The notes under the pieces were generated by a model. That model made no database searches, was not told the DNA's origin, and was given only the letters and a program-made list of their open reading frames with translations. From assembly GCA_017655985.1 (NCBI GenBank), contig JACJVS010000008.1, forward strand, positions 1,178,001-1,242,000: a DNA stretch of 64,000 nt. The letters run 5' to 3'. Numbering within the stretch: the stretch's first letter is position 1; every line of letters begins with the position of its first letter. Below, piece by piece: positions 31,363-43,900 of the stretch. The stretch comes from Incumbomyces delicatus (Eukaryota > Ascomycota > Eurotiomycetes > Chaetothyriales > Trichomeriaceae). Both the position numbers and the translations under genes were made by a program.

Positions 31363-32434
31363 CCGAACCATTTGGACTGTTACCAAAGCCAGTAAGCACG
31401 GGAGCGGTGATGTCGCTCGAAACAGGTCATCTCAATATCAGACGGAGGCTTTCACCAAAACAACCGAGCCACCTCTCTTGACACTTTCGCTAAAACTTTG
31501 AAGATATAATTTTCTATTCGGCACCGGAACTTGGTATATTATAACTATTACAACGAAAAGATCCAACTCGACTTTGGCCTAACAATGCCTCGGGTGACAA
31601 ATCGCACGGATGCTAAGTGAATTGCTGTAGTGATGCCTGCGATGTCCTGAAGAGGGAGAAGAATGGTCGAGAATCGATGGACGTTGACATTTCAGGGTTC
31701 GGGCGTGAGCCCTTCTGGAAACGTTAGGACGTTTCTACCAGCGCTAGCGGTTGCTCTCAAGATGCTCTCATGGTGAGTGAGACTTACAGCTTTGACAGTT
31801 GAGGGATCTCCGTCAGGTCCCTGGGGATGTGACATCGTTGAGGCTGCGAGTCAGGTTGTGCTTCGTATGTCACGATTGGAAAACGATTCAACATCGTTGA
31901 TGTAATAGAATTGATTCGTTCCATCACCGGTTTAATTGACGTGCTGCTTCGGCCGATGGCTTTGACGAAAAGACACTGACGTGGCTCTCACCCAGCCGGC
32001 TTGCCTTGCCCAATATTCCGGAGATACGAGATCTTTACCCGGAAGTCGCTCTTGAGGCTTTGCAGAGGGCATCTTCGCAGGTGGGATTTATGTTTCCCAT
32101 CCCAGGGACTGGCACCTCTCCACAGCACAGCCCGTCCAAGTCCATGGTGATAATTTCAGATGACCTCTCCACTTTCAGCTGCCGATTGGGTAAAAATTAC
32201 TAATTCGAGAAAAGCTTCTGTTAAGAAACGATGGAATCTTATGCATCGATCGCTGTCGATTAAACACTTATATATCTAACACCGGCAGTTTGCTGCACTA
32301 GAAGGGAGAGTTCTTGTGGTGTCTGGGCAATCGATAATAGCATATGAGTGTCCAGGACACTCAGGTGAACACATGTAGAGGTCGGTGCTTGATGTCCAGC
32401 CCTGGGGAGTATTTCCGTGGCACGTATTATTGTC
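31363..32434. other. Spacer between convergent SNF2 and F-box genes
   Basis: About 1.07 kb of 3'-flanking sequence for both neighbours. Only small frames are present and no repeat or RNA gene is seen. Confidence 0.5.
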
Positions 32435-33331
32435 TTATGTTGTCGTTTGGCCACATTGGCAAAATCTCATCTCACCCATAACATTGCAGAACCTGGGTTT
32501 CCTGCTTGTTGGTTCGTCGCCTTCCAATACGATGCCTCTTTCTTCACGTATGCGCCTACCCTTCGTGAGGCGGTACTGTTTGGACGCTTCCATTCCGACT
32601 TCGTAACGCTTCCACCTCCATTCATGCTGCATCTGCTCGTCTGTCAGTGTCCGGAGATGAACACAGGCATTACAGTAACGCAGCATGCCGAAGAAGGATT
32701 TCGAATAACACCGTTTCCAACTGAATGGTTCAATGGGGCCTGACAGATTCTGGCAGCTCCTGCAAATGATCGAATGCTTCAAGATAGTGCCAGGCTTGTA
32801 CATCCCTGTCCGGAGTCCGCAAGGGATACATACTCGCTTCATAGCGTCTTTGGCTCCTAGATTTCGCCCCATGGTGCACATAGACATTGAGAACATCGAG
32901 TCGACTTCAAAGCCTGGAGACATTGTTGTGCACGGCAACCACTTTAGACAATGATAGCACGGGAGCTTAGAGTATACGCAAGTTTTCCTGTCCATGAACG
33001 CGACGATGTCGGGGTCTAAGCTGGAGGAACTATACGACGATGAATGGAAACCGAGAAAGGATTGCTCGGCTTGCTCCCAATATTCCTTTTCGAGCTTGCG
33101 GAGGGTGAGTTGCTCGTCTCGGTGTAGAGCTTTGCTGCATGCCGTGTGATGCTTCGGTAGATCCTCTTTGGGCAGGATGTCCTTGAAAGCCCGAAACATA
33201 AATCGCAACGTGGTGAGCGAGGGCCAGTCAAGCAGATCGATTACGTGTATCAGCAGGTCCATTGGCAAATCGACAAGACTGAGCTGTTGCCTGGCCTGAG
33301 CATTCAATGCGACATCTGCGATATCTGCCAT
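32435..33331 (-). CDS. F-box protein with conserved cysteine pairs
   Basis: A 298-residue putative substrate receptor of SCF ubiquitin ligases. The F-box is at the N-terminus: LSLVDLPMDLLIHVIDLLDW with PSLTTLRFMFRAF, about residues 18-55. It is followed by a Cys-rich region with CX2C pairs (CYHCLKWLPC, CIPCGLRTG, ICRSCQNL, YCNACVHL). This arrangement is common in fungal F-box proteins of unknown target and is probably zinc-binding. The start is the ATG at 33329-33331; the longer open frame begins with GTG and runs into a stop without another ATG. It is divergent from the SDR gene. Confidence 0.75.
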   Translation of the reverse strand: MADIADVALNAQARQQLSLVDLPMDLLIHVIDLLDWPSLTTLRFMFRAFKDILPKEDLPKHHTACSKALHRDEQLTLRKLEKEYWEQAEQSFLGFHSSSYSSSSLDPDIVAFMDRKTCVYSKLPCYHCLKWLPCTTMSPGFEVDSMFSMSMCTMGRNLGAKDAMKRVCIPCGLRTGMYKPGTILKHSIICRSCQNLSGPIEPFSWKRCYSKSFFGMLRYCNACVHLRTLTDEQMQHEWRWKRYEVGMEASKQYRLTKGRRIREERGIVLEGDEPTSRKPRFCNVMGEMRFCQCGQTTT

Positions 33332-33862
33332 GCTTGCGGCTAGTGTAGCAGGTAGCGCACCTTCGGAGTCAGCATCCACACCGCAGGGTTTGATGATATT
33401 CGGAAATCAAGCTTCTCCACAAGGTGAGGCTTGTAATCATATTTCCAGAACGATGTGGTCGATTTGTGTTGTATTCATTAAACAACACGGAGCCTAGCCT
33501 TATTAGGGTCGTGATGACTTGGCCAACTAGGAATTAGGCTAGGTATCCACGTACGAAGAACTTCGTATCTTACTCCGTACGGCGGGAATTGTCTTATTAT
33601 CAATAAAATAAAAGCGGCCAGATGAACAACCACTAGTTAGAAGCAAGTTGACCTCGCACGCCAATGAACTGCACGGCATTCAGCTCATGAGCCGAGGTTC
33701 AAACCATATAAATATTTAGCCCAATAAAGTTAATTGATCAAGAGGGATTGGAACTCTACCGAGGAAATTTGAAATATATACTGCTTAAGCAATAAGGCTA
33801 AAGACGAGCGGCTTTGTTCTTGAGAGCTGTTCTCCTCTCTCAACGAATGTTATACCTTCAAT
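33332..33862. other. AT-rich divergent promoter region with palindromic motifs
   Basis: A 531-base spacer, clearly AT-richer than the surrounding genes from 33590 to 33800 (AATAAAATAAAAG, ATATAAATATTT). It contains TACGAAGAACTTCGTA at 33552-33567 and TACTCCGTA at 33571-33579, members of the intergenic motif group described in the findings. Confidence 0.5.
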
Positions 33863-35000
33863 ATGGCCAAGCAAGAGAAGCAAGTCGCCCTTGTTGTTGG
33901 AGCAAGTAGAGGGATTGGTCGGCAGGTCGCCATTGATCTCGCGAATAATGGGTACTATGGTAGGTATTCATGAAAGAACATGGCCGAATGCCTTAGTTCT
34001 TTCGCTTGGTTGTCAATACCCTTTGGCATAGCATTCCCTGACCCTCGTCTCATCTAGTCGTGGTTTCGGCGAAGACAACATCCGATGCATCCTTGATACC
34101 AGCTTCCGAGTTCCCTCCAAATCCAAACTCTCCGCAATCAACAATCAATACCGTCGCTCGTGAAATCACCGAGGCCGGTGGCTCGGCATTGGCGTTGCCT
34201 GTCAATACACGCGACCATGACAGCATCCAGAAGTTGATTAACGATGTGATCAGCCGGCTGGGTCGTATTGACGTACTTATTTACAATTCAGGGGCAGTAT
34301 TTTGGAGCGCCGTCGAGACGACGACTCTGAAGCGCTTCAAGCTGATGCACGAAGTGAATGCAGAAGGTACTGTGACCATAACCATCCTTCACCCTGGACA
34401 AAAGGAACCAAATTGACTCTTCCAGGACTCTACAGCACCATCCAATCCGCGCTTCCCCACATCAAGTCCCAGTCCTACAACTGCCGTATCATAGTGGTGT
34501 CTCCCCCAATCTATTCGCGTTTTGTGCACGGCAAATCCGCCTATGCCATGTCCAAGCTCAGCATGACCATCCTAACTCTCGGTTTAGCAAAGGACATCCA
34601 ACGCCAAGGCCACAAGAACTTCGCCATCACCTCGATCTGGCCCGCAGTCGCAATCGAGTCTGCGGCAACCGAGCTGAATGCACAGATCCAGGCAGCTGGC
34701 ATGGACTCGGTGTCAAAGGAGAAGCGAAAGGATCTGCGGAAACCGACGATCTTTAGCGAGGCGATCTTGGCCATGCTGAGGGCTCCAGCGGAGAAGGTGA
34801 ATGGGCTAGTTGATGCCGACGAGGACTTCTTGAGACGGGAGTGTGGGTACTCAGACGCTGATCTTGACAAGCACAATGTCGTGCCCGGGAGCCAACCACG
34901 GAGGATAATGCCTAAGAACTTCCCTGACTTGCGTGTTGCAGAGCAGGACGACGAGGGTAACAGAATGGATAGTGTGAAACTGAGAGGCGGAAGACTATAA
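33863..35000 (+). CDS. Short-chain dehydrogenase/reductase
   Basis: A 326-residue NAD(P)-dependent oxidoreductase of unknown substrate. It has three exons: 33863-33959, 34058-34366 and 34426-35000. The introns run GTAGGT..CTAG and GTACTG..CCAG, both phase 1, and keep the frame. Motifs are the cofactor loop VVGASRGIGRQVAIDL (TGxxxGIG), DVLIYNSGAV (NNAG equivalent) and the active-site YAMSK with an upstream serine region (IIVVSPPIYSRF). The C-terminal part ends DEEDFLRRECGY-like (VDADEDFLRRECGYSDADLD). The long Ser/Pro insert after strand 2 (SEFPPNPNSPQS) resembles the hydroxysteroid-dehydrogenase-like (HSDL2-type) SDRs. The exact class is not certain. It is divergent from the F-box gene. Confidence 0.87.
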
Positions 35001-35637
35001 TTCTCCGCCTGAGAGAGTCTCTGTAGCTGCATGCTTTGAGGTCAGGCATCGCTGTCCGGATGGTTGCAGCAAACGATCTACTTACAAACCGCATCGCATA
35101 TGCATAAATGTGTTTTGGGACCATAATATTGAAGTTACTCGTCTTTCGCTATGTTGCTGGAAACCGGACTACCATCATACCAAGGGGGTATCCCATGACG
35201 TGAAGTAATGCTTACTTTGCACGCGAACCTCATGCATCACCAGTTTGCTGGGATTCGCGCACGACCAGCTCTTTCCAACTCTCCAAGCAAGAGCTCTTCC
35301 TTGCCTTAAAGACAATGCGGAAACGCTGCTTATCCATTGTATCCGTTGGTGCGGTGGCCATTTCTCGAGACTATCGATATCGGATATATTGGCGTTGGGC
35401 CTGCTTGTCGTGTCCTGCAAGATTCATGGTCGACTTCGTTCAAAATCAAATCGGAAAAAAAATTGGCCAACGCGTTCCCTCGTTCTCTTCCCTGTGTCAA
35501 TTGTACATTCCGACAGTGCTCTAGTCTTAAAATTGGAGGACTTCGTTCTTCTCAACATCGTTTGTCGTATTGATGCTTCCCTTTGTCCTCTGTCCAATAT
35601 CCGTGCTAAATTAAATTAAAACGTAATGTTTTTAGTT
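35001..35637. other. Spacer between convergent SDR and bHLH genes
   Basis: A 637-base 3'-flanking region. Overlapping plus-strand frames of 69-124 codons lack a recognisable domain and lie opposite the expected 3' UTR of the bHLH gene. Confidence 0.45.
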
Positions 35638-37123
35638 CTACCGACCGTTCTCTCCGTACTGAACACCTTGCATGGCACCACCGTTAACAATAGGGGGAAG
35701 TGTTCTTGATGCATCCGAGTCGACGCCATTTGTGTATAGAGCAGTTCCGTTGTATTGGATTGAGCTTGGTGGTGGGGGATAATTCCCAGACCCATTGACC
35801 CGTGTCGATAAGTCTTTGATCTGCATCTCCATTTGGTGCATTTGATCTCTTTGGCGTTCGAGTTCTATCCGATTTTGTTTGTTTTGACCTTCAAGTTGAC
35901 TTATGTAGTCGATGGCTATGTGCCTTCATTAGTGCGGAACAATGTGGAACTTTTCAATGGCTCACCTCTTGCCAACGTTTCCCACTTTGAAGATTTGTTG
36001 GTCTGGTTGGCGGGTAACTTTGCCCGTAATTGCTCGAAACAGTCTTTCATTTCACTTCGTCGTTTTCTCTCCGCAAGTTTGTGTGTTACTCGGAGCTCAG
36101 GTGTACGACTGTAGGGTGTGGCGTTAGTTTCTGAATCTGGATCACCTTTGAGAGATTGTATCCTGTCGTGAGCGGGCATGGTGGTATGATGATGATGATC
36201 TGGAAGTTCTGAGTTGTTAGTCCTCAGGAGTAAAATGAATCCAATACTACGTACCTTGCTGTCCTGGTGGCAGAGGCCTATTCATCTCACTATAGATCGA
36301 ATTCGTAAAAGAAGAAGCCTGGCTGTTTCTTCGCGATATGGTTGAGCCCGGTCGCACACCTGTTGCGTCGGGGTCTGGGAAGGCCCATGGTTGACCTCGG
36401 ACAGGTTCTGCCGCAAACATGCCTTCTGACCTTGGGTGCTCCATTATGGGAGGAGCAATTCGCCCAGGCAACCGTGCTTCAAGACTTCTAGGAACTGCAT
36501 TTCTTGACCAATGTGGAGATATAGGGCCACTGCCGCCTGAGAGTCTAAGGCCATTGGTCTGTATGCCTCGTTGTTGCTGTAGACTCGAGGCAAGCGATGA
36601 CTGAGATACATTCGCACTCTGGGTGTATGGTGAGGTCGGACCTCCAAGTCTCAAAGAATCCATGCCTTGGTATATCCGACTGTCAACACTTGTTCGTCTC
36701 GAATCCTCAAAATCGCCACTTCCACGGTGTTGACTTAGGTCTACGCCGTGATTAGGAATCGCCGAGTTACGTGTTGAGGAAAATGCTGAGGATGGCATGT
36801 TTGGCTCTGTGGGAGTGTATGGCTGAGCTGGCTGAGAAGGGGAATGGTTGGTCGAAGAGGTCAGATAGGGCATGGTATTGGTAGATGATGCGGTAGATAC
36901 TGCAACTGTTAGCACTCGGGCGAAACGTTGGTATTCTAAAACACTTACAAACACCTGTTGTACCTGTCCAACTGCCGGCCGAGTCTCTCGGCGTCATGCT
37001 TGGAGGCTTTTCATTTGTTCGACTGTCTACATCTCGAGTCAATGTGCTTATGGAGGGTAGCTTTTGTGCGTGAGGCGGGGACGAAATTGTCTCCCATGGT
37101 CGATGTGTTGCTGAAGTCTCCAT
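35638..37123 (-). CDS. bHLH-leucine-zipper transcription factor
   Basis: A 443-residue nuclear regulator reconstructed from four exons: 36949-37123, 36255-36899, 35966-36199 and 35638-35915. All introns are phase 1 with GT..AG ends (GTAAGT..GCAG, GTACGT..CCAG, GTGAGC..ATAG), and the joined frame is open. The N-terminal about 300 residues are low-complexity Ser/Pro/Thr. Exon 3 starts with a four-His run, then the basic region THKLAERKRRSEMKDCFEQL (H-E-R at positions 5, 9 and 13, the class B type that binds CACGTG). Helix 2 continues over the exon 3/4 junction (KWETLARAIDYISQLE) into a Gln/Glu/Met-rich zipper. The C-terminus is disordered. Targets are unknown. Confidence 0.9.
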
Positions 37124-39243
37124 GATGTGTGTTTCCCCGTTGGACGCTACAAATATTGTGAGCTCACAAACGTTGAGACCGTTGCCGTATATGCGACCCA
37201 GGAGGTACCGTCCTGGTGGCGCAAATTGATTTCACGTAGGAGGTCCCTCTCACACTTGCTCGTGCCACACGAGATCTTTCGTATAATGAGTGGTCTATTG
37301 GTGGACACTGTGGATTAGACACGAACTTTCATCTGAAACTCTTCGACAATTGGGCACGGCAAGCGTCCGTCACACTTGCGTTTCGTGTCGCCAGGCTTCT
37401 CGATAAGCAGGAAAGCAGCGAACACCTGCGATGGCGCTTTCAGTGGTACCAGAAAGAGTGTTTTATTGGAAGCCAATGCACCGGCGACTGGAATTACTGG
37501 TTCAAAATAGACTCGCAGCGATATCCAACCCTCCTGGATCTTTAGGCTGTCTTTGCGGTGGTCGCTCCCGAAAATCGATTGACGAATGCGCCCGGCCTTG
37601 GGACAGAGACCCGGCTGCAGCAAATGCAGAAAAAGAATGTATGCAGTTGGCCGGGCGATGAATGAGCGGGAATCTTGTTTAGGCCGATTGGATATGGGTA
37701 GGACAAAGATTCTTGCGAATCTCGGCTCCAGTAGAGTGGGAGCTGAAGAGGGCTCGTGCTGTCGAAGTCGTTTGTGGGTGTCTTAGTTCTTGAGATACTT
37801 CGACCTTTGCGCTGATCCCTTCTCGGACATGCGATTTAGGAAGCCTGGAATAACGAAGAGAACGGAAAATCCGAATCCGACTCACCACCTGAGTCGAGCC
37901 GAAGGTAGCGGGTACAATTGATAGAACGAGGTCAACAAGAATAAGAGATAAGCCTTCGAACACGTGAAGTGGTGAAGGTGAAGGTGAAGGTGGTGGCGTG
38001 GTAATGACGATGTAGCCGGTGCGTGCGATGTGCTTGTCGCAGCGCAGCGTGCAGAGTAATGTTGCGGGAGGACGGTGGCCAAAACGGTTGCTAGAGTTTA
38101 CGGGAGGACTAACTACGCAGGGTGGAGCATCTCTCCACAGACGGACGATCCAGCTTCTCAGCCACGATGGCCATGGCTTGCCATGTTCCACGCATGTTGG
38201 ACGGGCCACTGGACGGACTCGATTTTGAATCGCTTGCCTGCTAATTTTTCGCTTCCCGGGGACCTTGACCATGTGCCAATTAGGGGCCAATCTGCGCCGT
38301 GTGGCAGACAAGGATCGGTTTCGCTCGGGCTTACGCAGGCCGCTATGATGATAAGCTGCACTCGAAAGGGAGGATGCCCCTGCAAACCGGCGTGGCTTCC
38401 ACCAAGAGCAGCTGAACTGTGGAGCCTCCCTTTTTGGAGCGCCCGCAATGCCACACAGGCATTCTTAACACTATACACAGAAATGTATCCGTATCAGCTG
38501 CTCCAAAGACAACGTCAAGTCAGAGCAGTTAAGCTACATTCAGTGCGGATAGGTAAAGTCACGGGGAACAAGCTGGAAGACCTGAAGGAGGACAACCGAC
38601 ATCATGACAGCGTTGCATCAGATGAACAAACTCTGCGTGGGTTAGACGGAGCTCTGGCCATGCTCAAAGAACAATGCTGCTTGTGGACCCATGAGCGCCC
38701 ACGTGCCATCTCCCCCTTGCGAATAAACCAGGGCCATTACGTAGTTTTCTTGCTCTGGAACAGAATTTGGATCGTGACCAGTCTGCACATCTCAAACACG
38801 TTGGGAAGCACATTGACATTCTCGTTCCATGTGTCGGCATCTACATCTTGTGGTCGGAGAATCACTCAAACGGCTCTGTTGAATACTCTCTGGGCGTCGC
38901 AAGACGGTCAAGTTCTGAGCTTACCTGAACTGACGTATGGCCAAAATACCATGAGCAAGCGTATGCCGAAATTGCCATATCTCGGATGTACAGGACAACA
39001 CCTCCACAACGTGGACAACGATAGTCTTTGCATCACCCTCAGCACTGCATGAATAATATGACAGGCGCAGCGAGCATTCGTCTACCTTTCTCACCCCTGT
39101 CCGTGGGAGGAGTGCGTTACTGGCTGACAGTCTAGTGTCCTTGACACTGCAAGCACTAGCTTGCCTTAGGATAGGGACGACTGAGACCCGACATTCCATT
39201 AAGGGTAAAGACCTGTCGCTACCGCCAAAGTAGTGAAAAATGT
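37124..39243. other. Long intergenic region upstream of the bHLH gene
   Basis: About 2.1 kb. A 325-codon plus-strand frame (38075-39052) starts with GTG, shows no domain and overlaps long minus frames; it is not accepted. CACGTG cores are at 37961-37966 and 38700-38705, and a short GGTGAA tandem run is listed separately. The length suits a regulatory region for the bHLH gene. Confidence 0.4.
37971..37988 (+). repeat. Short tandem repeat (GGTGAA)x3
   Basis: Three perfect GGTGAA copies, followed by GGTGGTGG, in non-coding sequence next to a CACGTG core. Confidence 0.8.
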
Positions 39244-39777
39244 TCACTCTCCACTCAGCAACAACAGAGAGAAGTCGCTGTTTGTCGTTTGGAAGCGAGC
39301 AATCGCGTTTAGTGGATCGACCAAGTCCAAGTAAACTTTCTCGTACACAATTAATTTCACGTGAAAACCGATATTCACTTCATTGTCTGTAGGAAGTACA
39401 GAATCATAATTCTTGCCGAGATTCGACGCTACAAAGGGAGGGCTGTCCAAGGACTTGCGCAAAACACGCCAAGGATGATGGTTTGAATCTTGATCACGAT
39501 AGACGTGGCAAAGGACGCCACTGGCTACAATTTTCGACACGCCAATCGCACCGACCACGATACCCCCTGTTGCGTTATTGAACGTGGCTTTCGGTATGCA
39601 ATGCTCGCGTGCTGCCAGGATATCCCTGGGTCCAACGCTTTCCCCCTTAAAGCTGCCGATCGTGACAAATTTGGCCCTCTGTCCGATCTCCTCACCAACC
39701 TTGGATGATAGATACTTTCGGCAACGTCCAGGTACATATAGAATATTCGACGCCAAAGCTTGATCCACGAGCCTCAT
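39244..39777 (-). CDS. Hypothetical protein of 177 residues (uncertain gene)
   Basis: I do not recognise this frame. It has a true ATG (MRLVDQALASNILYVPGRCR) and no break. Composition is like a soluble or peripherally hydrophobic protein (NNATGGIVVGAIGVSKIVAS). It lies alone in a gene-poor stretch. A 12-base palindrome TTTCACGTGAAA (39355-39366) falls inside it, which is as compatible with a regulatory region as with a coding one. Chance cannot be excluded. Confidence 0.3.
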   Translation of the reverse strand: MRLVDQALASNILYVPGRCRKYLSSKVGEEIGQRAKFVTIGSFKGESVGPRDILAAREHCIPKATFNNATGGIVVGAIGVSKIVASGVLCHVYRDQDSNHHPWRVLRKSLDSPPFVASNLGKNYDSVLPTDNEVNIGFHVKLIVYEKVYLDLVDPLNAIARFQTTNSDFSLLLLSGE

Positions 39778-40919
39778 GATCTACATAAAACAACTTTCTG
39801 TTAGATTTAACGGCTTTTCAAATATACAAAAAGAGCAATTTGTGGAGAATCGGTGGCGTGATGCCACGTTGATCCCATCCTCTTGTGTGGTGAACCGGAA
39901 TCGAAACTGCGAAGAATCTGCCTCGGAATATCAGAAGACCCGCTGACAGTATGAAGGGCACTGAGGGTGCTGAGATTCCATTGTCTACATATAGGTAACG
40001 GTTCCTCTTTTTTTGCTTGCATTATTGAAGTGAATTTCGCCTCCAGCAGTCGGCAGTCAGTAGCCGACTCGGTCCCGCCCGTTCGACCCCATCCCAAGGT
40101 CTAATTTCCTCATTTTCTGTGAGCTAGAGCTCTATATTAGAATGATTGACTTTGAAAGCGCTCTCAAGCCCTAAAATTAAAGTCAAAGAATTGAGCATGA
40201 AACTAGAATTAGTGGACTCGGGGACAATTCGTTTGAGCCTTGTCGCTGTAGCCGCATTCGATTGGCTTCAAATCAGAGACTGCGCGGACATTATGCGCCG
40301 GCCTTGGCGTCTGATTGCCCGCTTGTTTGACCTCAATTTTTCTTTCTTGTCCAACCATTACATTGTCCCAGACTTACTTCGTCCCTGGTATATCCGGCAG
40401 CTCGTGACAAACGCTTTCACAGCCATGAATAGAACGAAACGCTCTAGGCGCGTGCGCTTGCGAAGCTCATCATTCCCCAGCGCGTCGGCGACGACGAATT
40501 GTTGCGATACTAGCTAGAACCCAATGGTCGCTGCCATCTCGACCTGAGTGAGACACGACCCTCAAAGTAGCAAAATATGCGTCTGAAGCTCAAAATACAT
40601 CTCTGCTTGGTGGATGCACCGCTGTCTTCCCCATCATCAGCCTCATTTTCCCATACTGTTTTGCAACGAATTTCCTTAAACCTCTTAGCGTTTTGGTTTA
40701 GAACCGCCTTTGATCGAATATCCTCCCAATTTTGCTGACTTAATAGATCGAAACCTTTTGACGCAGCCCGAGAAGTCTTGTTCACAGGTGGCCTGCACGG
40801 TCGATACACAATAGCAATTTCTCAAGCAACATTTGGCAGCTCCCACATAACATCGAACCACTACTCAAGACGTGGGAGAGGGCTGAGCAGCATTCCACAT
40901 CCATGGTTGAGATTTCAAG
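39778..40919. other. Upstream region of the large membrane-protein gene
   Basis: About 1.1 kb. Plus-strand frames here begin with TTG or overlap others and are not credible. From about 40540 the sequence leads without obvious breaks to the ATG of the next gene, so it probably holds that gene's promoter and 5' UTR. Confidence 0.45.
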
Positions 40920-43900
40920 ATGGCGAATATCCCACAACGTCAAGAGACAGGAGCCCACAGGGAACAGCCACAGATTCAGCTGCGAAATCTGTTCAATTCA
41001 CCCCAATCTTCCACACATTCCGTGAAAGACATAGACGAAGCCAGCACAAGCGGACAAGACGATTTAGATCTAGGCAGATACCGGAGCACTGCGAGGTGCC
41101 AGCTTCCTATGTCCATGTCTCAATCTGCCAACAGAGAAGAGAGAGACAAGAAGCCAGATTTGAACGTTATCACTACATTTACGCCGCCTAACATGCCAAT
41201 GAAACCAGAAGCTGTTGTCCTTAACGAGGTCCCCGCGAAAAAGGCTCGGGCACATCGAAAGAATAAAGCATGGTCCATCATCTCGCACAAAGCAGTGAAA
41301 TTCCCAGCCACGCCTCAGGATCAGGAAGGCTGCTCGCCTCATCAAACGCCCACAGGACAAATGCACATGACAGGATCAGTTCCCAAGGGCTCAAAAAGGA
41401 ACGATGTTGTATCACAAATTCATAACATGGTTGTACAGAAACAAATGTCTCCATTTACGCAGCGCGTTCCAATCGGCATTACTATACCAAGACAAGATGC
41501 TGCTTTCATTCATCAAGATATCACTGACAGCGCTCTCCCGATAACGACTCCCGTGACTCCTGCAATTGTTGTCACACCAGCGAGAGAGCAGAGACCCTGG
41601 GGTTTGAAAAGAATGAACACGAATGAACGACAGACTCTGGCATCGAGCAATACCTCAGCAAGGCCCTTCAAGAGATCAAGCCTGGAAGCTTTTGGTGCGC
41701 CAGTCCATCTTGATAGCTTCGGAATTGACGACAAGCAAATCCCACCCTGCCATGCTCGGAGGAGTTCACACGAAAGCTCTGACTTTATTCTCGCGGATAG
41801 TGCAGACACTGCTCGACCAAAGTCTCAAGGCTGGTGGAACTTGATCCTTTCTCCACTAGCACGTGCCAGCTCACTTGCGAGTCAGAAGGGTCGTCAGCTT
41901 ACGAATACCCCTCCTGTGCCACCTCTTCCTGTGACCTCGGAGAAGAGTCAATTATCCATACCGTCCACGCGAAGTGATACGTCTTGTCCTGAGTCACTTG
42001 ATTATACTTCGCCAGGCAACCCGCCGCGACAGGGCTTCGCAAACCGTCGAGCTAGCGTCTCGTCACGTTCACCGGAATGTGAAGATGAAGATGACGCCAA
42101 AAGGGAGGACGAAATTCTTCGAGTTAAAGATGAGCAGCAGCGAAAGCTAGAATGGAACGGCTCAGACTCGATGATTGTGCTTGCGCCGAAGCGCACTGGC
42201 CTAGCAGCAGAATATTTTCATGCTTGTGCTGTCGAACAGCTTTCAGGCCGACCATACTTTGAATGTGTAAATCATTCTTGTGAACACCAATTACCCAAAC
42301 TAAGCTCTATATGTGATAAGATCAATATCGGAGGCGATTTGCTAGATGGTCCTTTTCGAAATCTCGACGTTATGGAAAAAGATCTGCAGAAAGACCGAGC
42401 TTCGAATGACGCAGCAATCCAAAGTGCCAAAGATCCTCGTCATGCAGATGACGACTATTTAGTATCACCAGAAGAGCTATCACAAAGTGTCCGCCAAGCG
42501 CGTACTGCGTCCACAACCAAAGCAACACACCTTGACAATTTTCCAAACTATGGCTCAGGGGACAAAGGCGGCGAATTAGTCATTGATGCACCAATGGACA
42601 AAGAACTGTGGCCTAATGCAATGACGACAAAGACCGTTTCCCAAGATGTCGACACAAACCCTGCGTCTCGGGATAACGATAACGTTCCTAGTGGTGCCCC
42701 GGCTGCACCAAATCCACATGTTGTCGAGATTTTGGTGTCACAGAGAGCGGCTGCATCACCGCCTGCATTTGAACCATCATCGGAGAAAGCGATGGCCACT
42801 CAATCTAATTCACACGTTTCACCTTCACCTATGTCTCCCGACGCCGAGAGAACACTAGCACTTACAGGTGCTGTGCGACTCTCGCAAGTTGAGCCGAAGC
42901 AAGCATCACCTCGGTTTTTCAGAATTCACGGTCGACAATCCCAGCTTCCTGAAAGACCTGCTTTCATAAGTGCAGAGACCGAGTATCCACCACTCCCAGA
43001 TCGCGCACCTACTGCACCTGTGACTGCTGCAGACCTTGCCAGCACGAGTCGTAGACTCAGTATTGAGAAGTTGGGACAGACACACGAGAAAGGGGATGAT
43101 ATCACGAGCAAGGCTGGTTCCTTCTGGCGTGGACGAGGCTGCATCCCGAATAGCCGTTATACAAGTCGGAAAGGCCCTGAAAAGCGCACAAGAAGACTCT
43201 GGGTCATTTGCATCTCTTTGCTGCTCTTGATTATGATCATCACCTGCATCATACTTGCCGTCACTTTGACGAGAAAGGGGGACAAGACCCCTATCGAGAG
43301 CCAGTGGCTCAACTTGACCGGGTTTCCAGGAATGCCCATCGGGATCTTAACGGTCGCAGCACCCAATCTGGTTGCGCAGCAGAAACAGTGCACACAGCCA
43401 ACGACAATGTGGTCATGCTCGGTTCCAAAGGACGACCATGGAGAGATTGGCACAAATGACCCAGACCAGCCAAATTTCCGCTTCGAGATCAAATTTAGAA
43501 ATGGCACGATCCCTACAAACATGACGCTTCCCTTGCCCGGCACTCAAGCAGGTTTTGGCAAAACCTCGAACGACCCTTTTACCAATGACCTATTCGTAGC
43601 CAATCCAGCTCCACCAAATCAGGCGGATCAACTCTTCCTAGGCAATACCACTGACAATATCACTGCGCCATTCGATGGGGAGAAGACACCTTTTTACATT
43701 ACATTCATGCCAGTTTTCCCTCAAACGCCACTTGGCTTCAATGACACGGACAAACACCAGCTCGTCCGGAGACAGTCTAATTCCAGTCTTGCCAATGCAG
43801 TGCCCGCCCCAGATGTAGCCAGTGACGGATCCGCAGCTCCTGCTTCGCTGCTACCAAGCACGCCCTACCCCATCTCGCAGCCTATCAAGTTGTTTAATAG

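Noticed and set aside
34302..35000. 232-codon frame as a separate gene
   Set aside because: It is the third exon of the SDR gene extended backwards into exon 2 and the second intron in the wrong frame.
37679..38311. 210-codon minus-strand open frame
   Set aside because: It begins with TTG, contains a low-complexity Pro/Ser run from a GGTGAA repeat, and has no recognisable family or splice support.
38075..39052. 325-codon plus-strand open frame
   Set aside because: It starts with GTG, has no ATG context, shows no domain and an unusual Trp-rich composition, and overlaps long minus-strand frames. It is probably a chance opening.
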